From JBBIII01 sp037446575 (GTDB lineage: Bacteria > Bacteroidota > Ignavibacteria > UBA10030): a DNA stretch of 21,196 bases. Shown piece by piece: positions 6,128-13,706 of this stretch. Numbering within the stretch: the stretch's first letter is position 1; every line of letters begins with the position of its first letter. A program made the translations under genes and the position numbers. The DNA is taken from NCBI GenBank assembly GCA_037446575.1, contig JBBIII010000045.1, positions 1-21,196 of the forward strand, written 5' to 3'. The notes beneath the pieces are model-generated. The model did no database searches. It saw only the letters and a list, made by a program, of their open reading frames with translations, and was not told the origin of the DNA.

Positions 6128-9109
6128 ATGAAGCATACGGAACATCTTGAAACCGAAGATATTTATGGGAGTAGAATAAAGTCTTTCCAAAAATTGATGC
6201 GTTTCAAGGTGAGAGACATTTTACTTGTTGCAAGTTTGTACGATCAGTATCTCTTTGAAGAAGATGGAAGATTGTATGAATTAATTCGCCAAGAGTTCCA
6301 AGTCCTTAACCTAAGTCACCCGCCTGAAATTACACATGTAACAAGAGGCGAAGAAGCGCTTGATTTACTTAATTCCGGAGAAAAATATGATCTTATCATC
6401 ACTACGTTACACATCGAAGATATTCATGTAATTCAATTTGCGCAAAAAATTAAGCAATCCGGCATCGATATTCCAATAATCCTTCTTTCCTATGACAATA
6501 GGGAAAAAAAGGAAATAATGACTAACTATGATACATCGATTTTTGATCGGATATTTATTTGGAATGGCGACTATCGTTTGTTGGTGGCGATAATCAAGTA
6601 TGTGGAGGATAAGCTGAATGTTAGAAACGATACCGCCACCGTAGGTGTTCAAGTTATTATACTTGTTGAAGATGATGTCGGATTTTATTCCTCATATTTG
6701 CCGTTGCTCTACACGCAAATACTGAACCAATCTCAAAGGTTAATATCGGAAGGGATAAATCTTACTCATAAGTTTCTTCGGATGCGTGCGCGTCCTAAAA
6801 TATTGCTTTGTTCGACATACGAGGAGGCGTGGTCATATTTTCAAAAATACGAAGACTACGTGCTTGGCATTATATCTGATGTCGATTTTTTGCAAGGCGG
6901 AGTTAAGGACCAATATGCCGGATTTAAATTTGCTGAAGAAGTACGTAAAAGAAAAGATGATATACCCCTTTTGCTTCAATCGGGAGACGTAAGCGCGGCT
7001 GAAACAGCGTCGAAAATTGGTGCGGTATTTTTGCAAAAAGGTTCTCCGACTCTATTACATGATTTAAACAATTTTGTGATGACGCATTTTGGATTTGGAG
7101 ATTTTATTTTCCGTACACCGGATGGAACCGAAGTAGGCAGAGCGACAAACCTAAAGCAACTTGAAGAAATGATCACGATTGTGCCGGATGAATGTATTTT
7201 ATTTCATGCAAAGCGTAATCATTTTTCCAACTGGTTAAAAGCGAGAACAGAATTTTGGCTTGCGCACAAATTGCGCCCGCAAAAAGTTGAAGATTATCCA
7301 AATGTTGGAGCATTGCGCAAAGACATAATCATAGCTCTACGCACATACCAAGAATGGCGGCAAAGGGGCGTCATAACAGAGTTTTCAAAAGCAACTTTTG
7401 ACCCGCGTAATACTTTTGCTCGAATTGGAACCGGCTCTATCGGCGGGAAGGCGCGTGGATTGGGTTTTATCAATAACCTCATAAACGATTATAATATTCG
7501 GAATAAATTCGAAGGAGTGGAAATTTCTGTTCCCTCAGCAGTCGTTATTGCCACAGATGTTTTTGACAGATTTTTATACGAAAACAAACTTGATAAATTT
7601 GTTCTCGAAGTCGATAACGATGAAGAATTACTAACTCGGTTTCTTGATGCGCCGTTCTTTCCGCCAGAAATTATTTATCGCCTTATCGATTTCTTAGATA
7701 TTGCTCGAGAACCTTTGGCTGTTCGTTCATCGAGTCTGCTTGAAGACTCGCAATATCAACCTTTCGCCGGCGTATATCAAACGTACATGCTTCCAAATAA
7801 GAATCCGGATCCCGATAAACGGCTTCAGGAATTATTAGACAGCATTAAACTTGTATATGCTTCAACTTATACAAAAAGCGCGAAAGAATATATGAAAGCA
7901 ACACCATATCGGCTTGAGGAAGAAAAAATGGCTGTTGTAATACAAAAGATGGTTGGGTCAGCTCATAACGAAAGATTTTATCCTGAATTTGCCGGCGTGG
8001 CAAAATCTTATAATTTTTACCCGGTTCCACCTCAGAAATCCGAAGATGGAATAGTGCAGGTCGCTTTAGGTTTAGGATATACCGTGGTTGAAGGAAGAAA
8101 TTCTGTGCGCTTTTGTCCAAAATATCCGCGGCATATGCTTCAGTTTTTTTCGACAAAGGAGACGATACGAAATGCGCAACAAGGATATCTTGCGCTTGAC
8201 TTGAACGAAACCTTTAGCCACGAAAACCACGAGACGCCGGATGTAATGATAAAGTATTACGATCTTGAAACCGCAGAAAAGGATAATACGCTTTACTATG
8301 TCGGTTCAACTTATTCGCAAGAAGACGATGTAGTGTATGATGGCGTTTCACGTCAAGGTAGACGAGTTGTTACTTTTACTCCGGTGTTAAAGCATCGAAT
8401 TTTTCCTTTGCCTGAAATATTAGATATGATTTTAGACATGGGAACTTGGGGGATGGGAACACAAGTTGAAATTGAATTCGCGGTGAACATGAACACTCCG
8501 CCAAACGCGCCTAAAGAATTCGCTTTACTTCAAATTCGTCCGCTTGTAATGAGTTTGGAATTTGAAGAGTTAGATGTTGAACAATTTGTTCGGAATAATC
8601 TCATTTGCCAAAGCAACCAAGTTCTTGGCAATGGTGCAATTCAAAATATTTATGACGTAATTGTAGTTGACAATGATAAGTATGAGAGAGCAAAAAGTAA
8701 AGAGACCGCTCGAGAAGTCAGTGAATTAAATTCAAAGTTAAGGTTGGAAAATCGTCCTTATGCTCTAATTGGTTTAGGAAGATGGGGAAGTATGGATCCT
8801 TGGCTCGGTATTCCAGTAACTTGGGATCAAATTTCAGGCGCGGCTGTAATTGTGGAATCAGGGTTCAAGGATATCGACGTTACACCATCTCAAGGTTCCC
8901 ATTTTTTTCAAAACATAACATCTTTTCGAATCGGTTATTTTACTGTAAATGCATCTCATAATCTCGGTTTTATTGATTGGGATTGGTTGAAATCTCAGCA
9001 AGCAATTCATGAATTTGAGCATGTTCGTCATTTGAGGTTTGATAAACCAATTACAGCAAAAATAAACGGTAGAAAAAACAAAGGGATAATTACGAAACCG
9101 GGACAATAG
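6128..9109 (+). CDS. Double receiver-domain / PPDK-type ATP-grasp protein, copy 1
   Basis: 993 residues. About 28-165 is a degenerate receiver domain: the acidic pair is replaced by A35-S36, the phospho-acceptor Asp by T93 (YDLIITTLH) and the Lys by N146; S121 remains. About 173-320 is a second receiver with D182/D183 (ILVEDD), acceptor D251 (GIISDVDF), S285 and K304 all kept. A linker (320-430) leads to a PPDK/PEP-synthase N-terminal ATP-binding domain (430-810): GGKARGLGF, PLAVRSSSLLEDSQ, FAGVYQTY, ALGLG..VVEG, EIEFAV...LLQIRPL. The C-terminal ~170 residues hold IGLGRWGSMDPWLGIPV and SQGSHFFQNITSF, possibly a remodelled swivel domain with H925 where PPDK has its phospho-histidine. The PEP/pyruvate TIM barrel is absent, so this is probably a regulator or phosphotransferase rather than PEP synthase. 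The ATG at 6128 has no clear Shine-Dalgarno; M24 (6197), where paralogue similarity begins, is an alternative start. Confidence 0.8.
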   Translation: MKHTEHLETEDIYGSRIKSFQKLMRFKVRDILLVASLYDQYLFEEDGRLYELIRQEFQVLNLSHPPEITHVTRGEEALDLLNSGEKYDLIITTLHIEDIHVIQFAQKIKQSGIDIPIILLSYDNREKKEIMTNYDTSIFDRIFIWNGDYRLLVAIIKYVEDKLNVRNDTATVGVQVIILVEDDVGFYSSYLPLLYTQILNQSQRLISEGINLTHKFLRMRARPKILLCSTYEEAWSYFQKYEDYVLGIISDVDFLQGGVKDQYAGFKFAEEVRKRKDDIPLLLQSGDVSAAETASKIGAVFLQKGSPTLLHDLNNFVMTHFGFGDFIFRTPDGTEVGRATNLKQLEEMITIVPDECILFHAKRNHFSNWLKARTEFWLAHKLRPQKVEDYPNVGALRKDIIIALRTYQEWRQRGVITEFSKATFDPRNTFARIGTGSIGGKARGLGFINNLINDYNIRNKFEGVEISVPSAVVIATDVFDRFLYENKLDKFVLEVDNDEELLTRFLDAPFFPPEIIYRLIDFLDIAREPLAVRSSSLLEDSQYQPFAGVYQTYMLPNKNPDPDKRLQELLDSIKLVYASTYTKSAKEYMKATPYRLEEEKMAVVIQKMVGSAHNERFYPEFAGVAKSYNFYPVPPQKSEDGIVQVALGLGYTVVEGRNSVRFCPKYPRHMLQFFSTKETIRNAQQGYLALDLNETFSHENHETPDVMIKYYDLETAEKDNTLYYVGSTYSQEDDVVYDGVSRQGRRVVTFTPVLKHRIFPLPEILDMILDMGTWGMGTQVEIEFAVNMNTPPNAPKEFALLQIRPLVMSLEFEELDVEQFVRNNLICQSNQVLGNGAIQNIYDVIVVDNDKYERAKSKETAREVSELNSKLRLENRPYALIGLGRWGSMDPWLGIPVTWDQISGAAVIVESGFKDIDVTPSQGSHFFQNITSFRIGYFTVNASHNLGFIDWDWLKSQQAIHEFEHVRHLRFDKPITAKINGRKNKGIITKPGQ

Positions 9110-9133
9110 TCGCTTTTTTAAATAAAAAATGGT

Positions 9134-9139
9134 TATAAT
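9134..9139 (+). promoter_or_regulatory. Possible -10 element (TATAAT) for tldD-tldE
   Basis: A perfect TATAAT lies in the 83-bp gap before tldD, 53 bp upstream of its start. The expected -35 position (9111-9116) reads CGCTTT, which is poor, so this is a weak call. Confidence 0.3.
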
Positions 9140-9192
9140 TGCTTTATGAAAAGGTCAAATGTTTATTCAACAAATTTTCAAAAGGTGTTTAT

Positions 9193-10719
9193 ATGTATGA
9201 TAACAAGCGTAGAGATTTTCTAAAGAAAAGCGGAGTTGGGGTGGCGGCAACATTGACATCTGGATTATGGTTTGATTTACTTGCCAAAGGAATTGCGCCT
9301 CCGAGCATACCATCTATTTTTGAAGAAAGATTTGGAGTATCGAAAACGGATATGAAAAAGATTTTGGAAATTGCGCTTTCGAAAGGGGGCGAATTTTCCG
9401 AACTATTTTTCGAGTATAGAACTTTGAATTCGGTTACTATGGAGGAGGATATAGTCAAAGATTCATCTGAAAATATAACTCTTGGTGTTGGTATTCGAGT
9501 TCTAAAAGGCGCGCAAACAGGATACGGTTACACTGATGATTTTTCATTTGAGAAAATGAAACAAACAGCTTTAGCCGCGGCGGCTATTGCGTCATCTAAT
9601 TCAAAATTAAAAATTGCAAGTCTTACTCAGAAAAATTCAAAATTGAAAGTGTATGATAACAATTTGCCTTTAAGCGGCGTTAAGCTTGAAACAAAAGTCG
9701 ATATAGTAAAAAGAGCGTACAACGCCGCGCAAAATTATGATAACCGAATTGTGAAAGTTCAATCTACACTTGCAGACGAAATACAACATGTTACAATCGC
9801 TAACAGCGAGGGACTATTAATTTCAGATGCGCGCCCTCAGATGCGGTTAGTTGTATCTGCCACAGCAGAAGAAAAAGGCATTAGAAATACCGGTTTTAAA
9901 ACTGCTGGGGGAAGATATGGTTTGAATTTCTTTACCAATATCGAAACTCCAGAAACAACCGGGAAGAAAGCATCTGAAGAAGCTATTACGTTGCTATCTG
10001 CAATTGACCCGATTGCAGGTGAACAACCGGTTGTTCTAAGTAGTCGTCAATCCGGCGTAATGATTCACGAAGCAGTTGGGCATCCATTGGAAGCCGATGC
10101 AAATTGGAAGAAAACATCTATAATGTGGGATAAATTAGGTAAGCAAGTGGCAAATCCGATTGTTACTATATATGATGATCCTACAATTCCATATTACCGC
10201 GGAAGTTATAATGTTGATGACGAAGGCGTAATTCCGATAAAGAAAATGTTGATAGAAAACGGAATACTTGTCGGTTATTTGCAAGATAGACTTTCTGCAA
10301 AAGTTATGAAAACAGACCCTGATGGACATGGACGAAGGCAAACATATCGGCACACGCCAATTCCACGCATGGCAAATACAGTGCTTGCTCCTGGTGAAGC
10401 TTCAGTTGAAGATATAATTAAATCTGTTAAGAAAGGATTTTACGCAGAAACTTATCAAGGTGGGCAGGTAAGCGATACAGGGAAGTTCACTTTTTCTGTA
10501 AATATGGGATATATGATTGAAGACGGAAAAATTACACAACCAGTAAAAAATGCCACACTAATTGGAACAAATATTCAAATACTGAATGAAATTGAAATGA
10601 TAGCGAATGATACTGCATTTTTCCTTGGAAGTTGTGGTAAGGATGGCCAAACGGCGGCTGTTACAGCAGGCACGCCAACACTGAAATTACGTCAGATGAC
10701 AGTAGGAGGAAGAAAATAA
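9193..10719 (+). CDS. tldD: TldD-family zinc metalloprotease subunit with a Tat export signal
   Basis: 508 residues from the ATG at 9193, preceded by AAAAGGTG (9180-9187). A longer frame from a TTG at 9139 lacks a binding site and would bury the signal. The N-terminus NKRRDFLKKSGVGVAATLTS is a twin-arginine signal (R6-R7, FLK, then a hydrophobic stretch), predicting folded export across the inner membrane. This is unusual, since E. coli TldD is cytosolic. The metalloprotease motif HEAVGHPLEAD gives H292, E293 and H297, and C481 in GSCGKDGQ matches the third zinc ligand region of TldD. In E. coli TldD works only with TldE, degrading unfolded peptides and processing peptide precursors such as microcin B17 or CcdA. 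The next gene is TldE, overlapping by one base. Substrate here is unknown. Confidence 0.9.
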   Translation: MYDNKRRDFLKKSGVGVAATLTSGLWFDLLAKGIAPPSIPSIFEERFGVSKTDMKKILEIALSKGGEFSELFFEYRTLNSVTMEEDIVKDSSENITLGVGIRVLKGAQTGYGYTDDFSFEKMKQTALAAAAIASSNSKLKIASLTQKNSKLKVYDNNLPLSGVKLETKVDIVKRAYNAAQNYDNRIVKVQSTLADEIQHVTIANSEGLLISDARPQMRLVVSATAEEKGIRNTGFKTAGGRYGLNFFTNIETPETTGKKASEEAITLLSAIDPIAGEQPVVLSSRQSGVMIHEAVGHPLEADANWKKTSIMWDKLGKQVANPIVTIYDDPTIPYYRGSYNVDDEGVIPIKKMLIENGILVGYLQDRLSAKVMKTDPDGHGRRQTYRHTPIPRMANTVLAPGEASVEDIIKSVKKGFYAETYQGGQVSDTGKFTFSVNMGYMIEDGKITQPVKNATLIGTNIQILNEIEMIANDTAFFLGSCGKDGQTAAVTAGTPTLKLRQMTVGGRK

Positions 10720-12038
10720 TGAAACATAATCTATTAAAACTTGCGGAAGAACTTGTAGAATTTGGGCGTAATAACGGCGCGTCTCAAGTCGAAGTCAGCA
10801 TTAATCAAAATGAAAATTTTTCAGTTGATATACGCGAAGGCGAAATTGAAAAATTAATGGAAGCTGTTTCGAAAAATCTTGGATTACGCGTTTTTGTGGA
10901 TGGTAAATTAGCCCGTGCATCTTCATCTGATTTATCCAAAGACACTTTGAATAAACTGATGCTTAATGCAATTGAAAGAGCGAAGCTTTCAAGTTCGGAT
11001 CCGTTCGCTGGTTTGCCAGAAAAAGAACCGATAACAATTAACGCTGAATCTTTAAAGATTTATGATCCGGAAATAGTTGGTATGCCGACAGAAAAGAAAA
11101 TTAATGCGGCAAAAGCAGTTGAAGCAATATGCCTAAAAGAAAAACGTGTTGCAAAATCTTACGGATCATCTTTTAATACTTATATAGGCGAGCGGTTTTT
11201 GGCAAATTCAAATGGTTTTAGCGGCTCTTTTAAGCGAACAAGATGTTCTAATGGCGTTTATCTTCAAGCTGGAGAAGATCCGAATTTGTTTGATGAAGGA
11301 TGGTATGATACTTCGGTTTCATTAGCTAATTTAGAATCACCTGAAGAGATTGCAAAGAAAGCAATTCACCGTGTTACTCGCTTAATTGGCGGCAGAAAAG
11401 TTGAATCGCAAAATGTTCCCGTGGTCTTCGAACCGCAAATGACCGCTGGATTATTAAGTTTTCTTGTTACTTGCGTAAGTGGAAATAATATTTACTTAAA
11501 ACAATCTTTTTTAGCTGGGAAGTTGAGCGAGAAAGTGGGTAATGAGCTTGTGAATGTAATTGATGATGGATTAATACCGGGTGCGCCCGGCACAGAATTA
11601 TTTGATGGCGAAGGCGTTCCTTTAAGAAAAACTGTGGTTTTAGAAAATGGCGTTCTAAAGAATTATTTAATGGATACATATTCGGCAAGAAAGTTAGGAT
11701 TGAAATCAACTGGCAATAGCGGAGGACCAAATAATTTATATTTAGGCGCAGGCAATGTGACGCCTGAACAAATAATCAAATCTGTTGATAAAGGATTGTA
11801 CTTAACTGGCACAATAGGATTTGGATTAGTGGCTACAACTGGAGATATATCGCGTGGCGCTTATGGTTTATGGATAGAAAAAGGCGAGCTTACATATCCA
11901 GTAGCTGAAATTACAATTTCTGGTAATCTTGGTCAGTTGCTTAATAATATACAAATGGTAGGCAACGATTTACAACTAAGACGCGCGGTTAGCGGTCCAA
12001 CAATTAAAGTCGCTGAAATGACCGTAGGTGGAAAGTAG
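10719..12038 (+). CDS. tldE: TldE/PmbA-like partner of TldD
   Basis: 439 residues. The start ATG at 10719 overlaps the tldD stop (TAATG) and is preceded by AGGAGGAAG (10704-10712), so translation is probably coupled. The fold is that of PmbA/TldE: an N-terminal domain with REGEIEKLMEAVSKNLGLRV, a central AGLLSFLVTCVSGNNIY block where TldD has its metal motif, and a C-terminal TLIG/ISGNLGQLLNNIQMVGND region. No HExxxH is present, as expected for the non-catalytic subunit that completes the protease chamber. No signal peptide is visible at its N-terminus, which is odd given that its partner appears Tat-exported. It could travel with TldD as a preformed complex, or the TldD signal may act only as an anchor. 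Confidence 0.9.
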   Translation: MKHNLLKLAEELVEFGRNNGASQVEVSINQNENFSVDIREGEIEKLMEAVSKNLGLRVFVDGKLARASSSDLSKDTLNKLMLNAIERAKLSSSDPFAGLPEKEPITINAESLKIYDPEIVGMPTEKKINAAKAVEAICLKEKRVAKSYGSSFNTYIGERFLANSNGFSGSFKRTRCSNGVYLQAGEDPNLFDEGWYDTSVSLANLESPEEIAKKAIHRVTRLIGGRKVESQNVPVVFEPQMTAGLLSFLVTCVSGNNIYLKQSFLAGKLSEKVGNELVNVIDDGLIPGAPGTELFDGEGVPLRKTVVLENGVLKNYLMDTYSARKLGLKSTGNSGGPNNLYLGAGNVTPEQIIKSVDKGLYLTGTIGFGLVATTGDISRGAYGLWIEKGELTYPVAEITISGNLGQLLNNIQMVGNDLQLRRAVSGPTIKVAEMTVGGK

Positions 12039-12056
12039 GTTAAGCATACGATATGA

Positions 12057-12088
12057 AACAGCTACGATTAAAATTGTGGCTGTTTTTT
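12057..12088 (+). terminator. Intrinsic terminator after tldE
   Basis: AACAGC (12057-12062) pairs with GCTGTT (12079-12084); the stem is extended inward by TACGA/TTGTG with two G-T pairs, and a run of T follows to 12088. It lies 18 bp after the tldE stop. Confidence 0.8.
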
Positions 12089-12160
12089 AAAAAGGCAAAA
12101 TATTACTGTGTAGGGTATTCCTTACAAGAATTTCAGTATTCTGCGACTACTAAGTTTTAT

Positions 12161-12166
12161 TATAAT
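12161..12166 (+). promoter_or_regulatory. Possible -10 element (TATAAT) for the second gdh operon
   Basis: A perfect TATAAT lies 72 bp before the gdh-2 ATG and after the tldE terminator, where a promoter is expected. The -35 candidate TTCTGC (12139-12144, 16-bp spacer) is weak. Between the two lie two mutually exclusive small hairpins: CTTC (12177-12180) with GAAG (12185-12188), and GAAGAA (12185-12190) with TTCTTC (12196-12201). Confidence 0.3.
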
Positions 12167-12238
12167 CTCCTAAAATCTTCAATCGAAGAATGTGTTTCTT
12201 CAGAATCTATTTTAAAAAATAATTTATAGGAGAAAATT

Positions 12239-13600
12239 ATGTCGCAATATGTTAATGATTTGATTGCTGAAGTAAAAGCAAAAAATCCGGCTGAACCAGA
12301 ATTTCACCAAGCGGTTCAAGAGGTTGCTGAATCCTTATCAATAGTTTTAGATCGCCATCCTGAATACCGTACGGCAAAAATATTAGAGCGAATAATTGAG
12401 CCAGAGCGCGTAATTATGTTTCGCATTCCTTGGGCAGATGATCAAGGGGAAGTTCATATAAATCGAGGGTATCGGGTTCAGATGAATAGCGCTATTGGAC
12501 CTTATAAAGGCGGGTTACGTTTTCATCCTTCTGTAACGCTTGGGATTTTAAAATTTCTTGCATTTGAACAAGTTTTCAAAAATAGTTTAACTTCATTGCC
12601 GATGGGGGGCGCAAAAGGCGGCTCCGATTTTGACCCCAAAGGTAAAAGTGATTTAAAGATTATGCGCTTTTGCCAAGCGTTTATGAACGAATTATACAGA
12701 CACGTTGGTCCGGATACGGATGTGCCTGCAGGCGATATAGGTGTGGGTGGACGTGAGATTGGATATTTATTTGGTCAGTATAAAAAATTACGGAATGAAT
12801 TTACGGGCGTGCTAACAGGAAAAGGTCTTAATTGGGGAGGGTCATTAATACGTCCAGAAGCGACAGGTTACGGTGCGACTTATTTTGCATCAGAAATGCT
12901 TGCAACACGCGGTAAGACAATAGAAGGCAAAATTTGCCTTGTATCCGGCAGTGGAAATGTTGCGCAATATACAGTTGAAAAAATTAATCAATTGGGAGGA
13001 AAAGTTGTTACACTTTCAGATTCAAATGGTTATATTTATGATGAAGCGGGCATTGATGACAAGAAGCTTGCGTTTGTTATGGGATTAAAAAATATAAGAC
13101 GCGGGCGGATTTCGGAATATGCTGATAAATATAAGAATGCGGTCTATACGCCGGTTGATCCAAAATTGGATTATAATCCGATTTGGAATCATAAAGCAGA
13201 ATGTGCGTTCCCGAGCGCAACACAAAATGAAATTAACGGAAAAGACGCACAGAACTTAGTTAAGAACGGAGTAATTGCCGTGGCTGAAGGCGCAAATATG
13301 CCAACAACACTCGAGGGCGTTAGAGTTTTTCTGGACGCAAAAATATTGTATGGACCAGGAAAAGCGGCTAATGCCGGTGGTGTGTCGACTTCAGGTTTAG
13401 AGATGGCGCAAAACAGTATGCGCTTGCCTTGGCCTCGAGAGGAAGTCGATAACCGATTGCGTCAGATTATGAAAAACATTCACAAAACTTGCGTGGATGT
13501 TGCTGAGCGTTTTGGAACTCCGGGTAATTACGTTAGCGGAGCAAATATCGGCGGATTTTTAAAAGTTGCCGATGCGATGATGGATCAAGGAGTTGTGTAG
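12239..13600 (+). CDS. gdhA: Glutamate dehydrogenase, NADP-type (E. coli GdhA-like)
   Basis: 453 residues, preceded by AGGAGA (12228-12233). Active-site residues match the first copy: K90, K114, K126 (PMGGAKGGSDF) and D166 (PAGDIGVGGRE). The coenzyme domain instead reads SGSGNVAQYTVEKI (236-249) and TLSDSNG (258-264), as in NADP-dependent E. coli GdhA, so an assimilatory role (ammonia plus 2-oxoglutarate to glutamate) is inferred. It is seven residues longer than copy 1, with extra residues around 300-325. The catalytic half is nearly the same protein as copy 1, while third codon positions differ widely, which indicates old duplication under protein-level selection rather than recent copying. 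It begins a probable operon with the REC/PPDK-like copy 2, the zinc-ribbon gene and the third dehydrogenase. Confidence 0.95.
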   Translation: MSQYVNDLIAEVKAKNPAEPEFHQAVQEVAESLSIVLDRHPEYRTAKILERIIEPERVIMFRIPWADDQGEVHINRGYRVQMNSAIGPYKGGLRFHPSVTLGILKFLAFEQVFKNSLTSLPMGGAKGGSDFDPKGKSDLKIMRFCQAFMNELYRHVGPDTDVPAGDIGVGGREIGYLFGQYKKLRNEFTGVLTGKGLNWGGSLIRPEATGYGATYFASEMLATRGKTIEGKICLVSGSGNVAQYTVEKINQLGGKVVTLSDSNGYIYDEAGIDDKKLAFVMGLKNIRRGRISEYADKYKNAVYTPVDPKLDYNPIWNHKAECAFPSATQNEINGKDAQNLVKNGVIAVAEGANMPTTLEGVRVFLDAKILYGPGKAANAGGVSTSGLEMAQNSMRLPWPREEVDNRLRQIMKNIHKTCVDVAERFGTPGNYVSGANIGGFLKVADAMMDQGVV

Positions 13601-13627
13601 CCCGCATATAGATAAAAGTAACTGTTA

Positions 13628-13660
13628 AACCTTGACAAGGTCGTCTGCCTTGTCAAGGTT
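13628..13660 (+). repeat. Perfect 13-bp inverted repeat in the gdh-2/REC-PPDK-2 spacer
   Basis: AACCTTGACAAGG (13628-13640) and CCTTGTCAAGGTT (13648-13660) are separated by a seven-base loop. The RNA hairpin would be very stable, but GTAATTATATC follows, not a T-run, so it is not a classical terminator. It occupies the same relative place as the hairpin at 6039-6080 in the first module, although the two are not alike in sequence. Possible roles are attenuation, mRNA processing or a dimeric-protein operator. Confidence 0.75.
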
Positions 13661-13706
13661 GTAATTATATCTATGCAGTTGCTTAAATAAATACGGGTGT
13701 ACATAA

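Noticed and set aside
5746..8156. Minus-strand open frames of 60-100 codons within gdh-1 and REC-PPDK-1
   Set aside because: They are antisense to strongly conserved coding sequence and show no family features or ribosome binding sites.
9139..9192. Extension of TldD from a TTG
   Set aside because: No binding site, and it would place 18 residues before a typical Tat signal.
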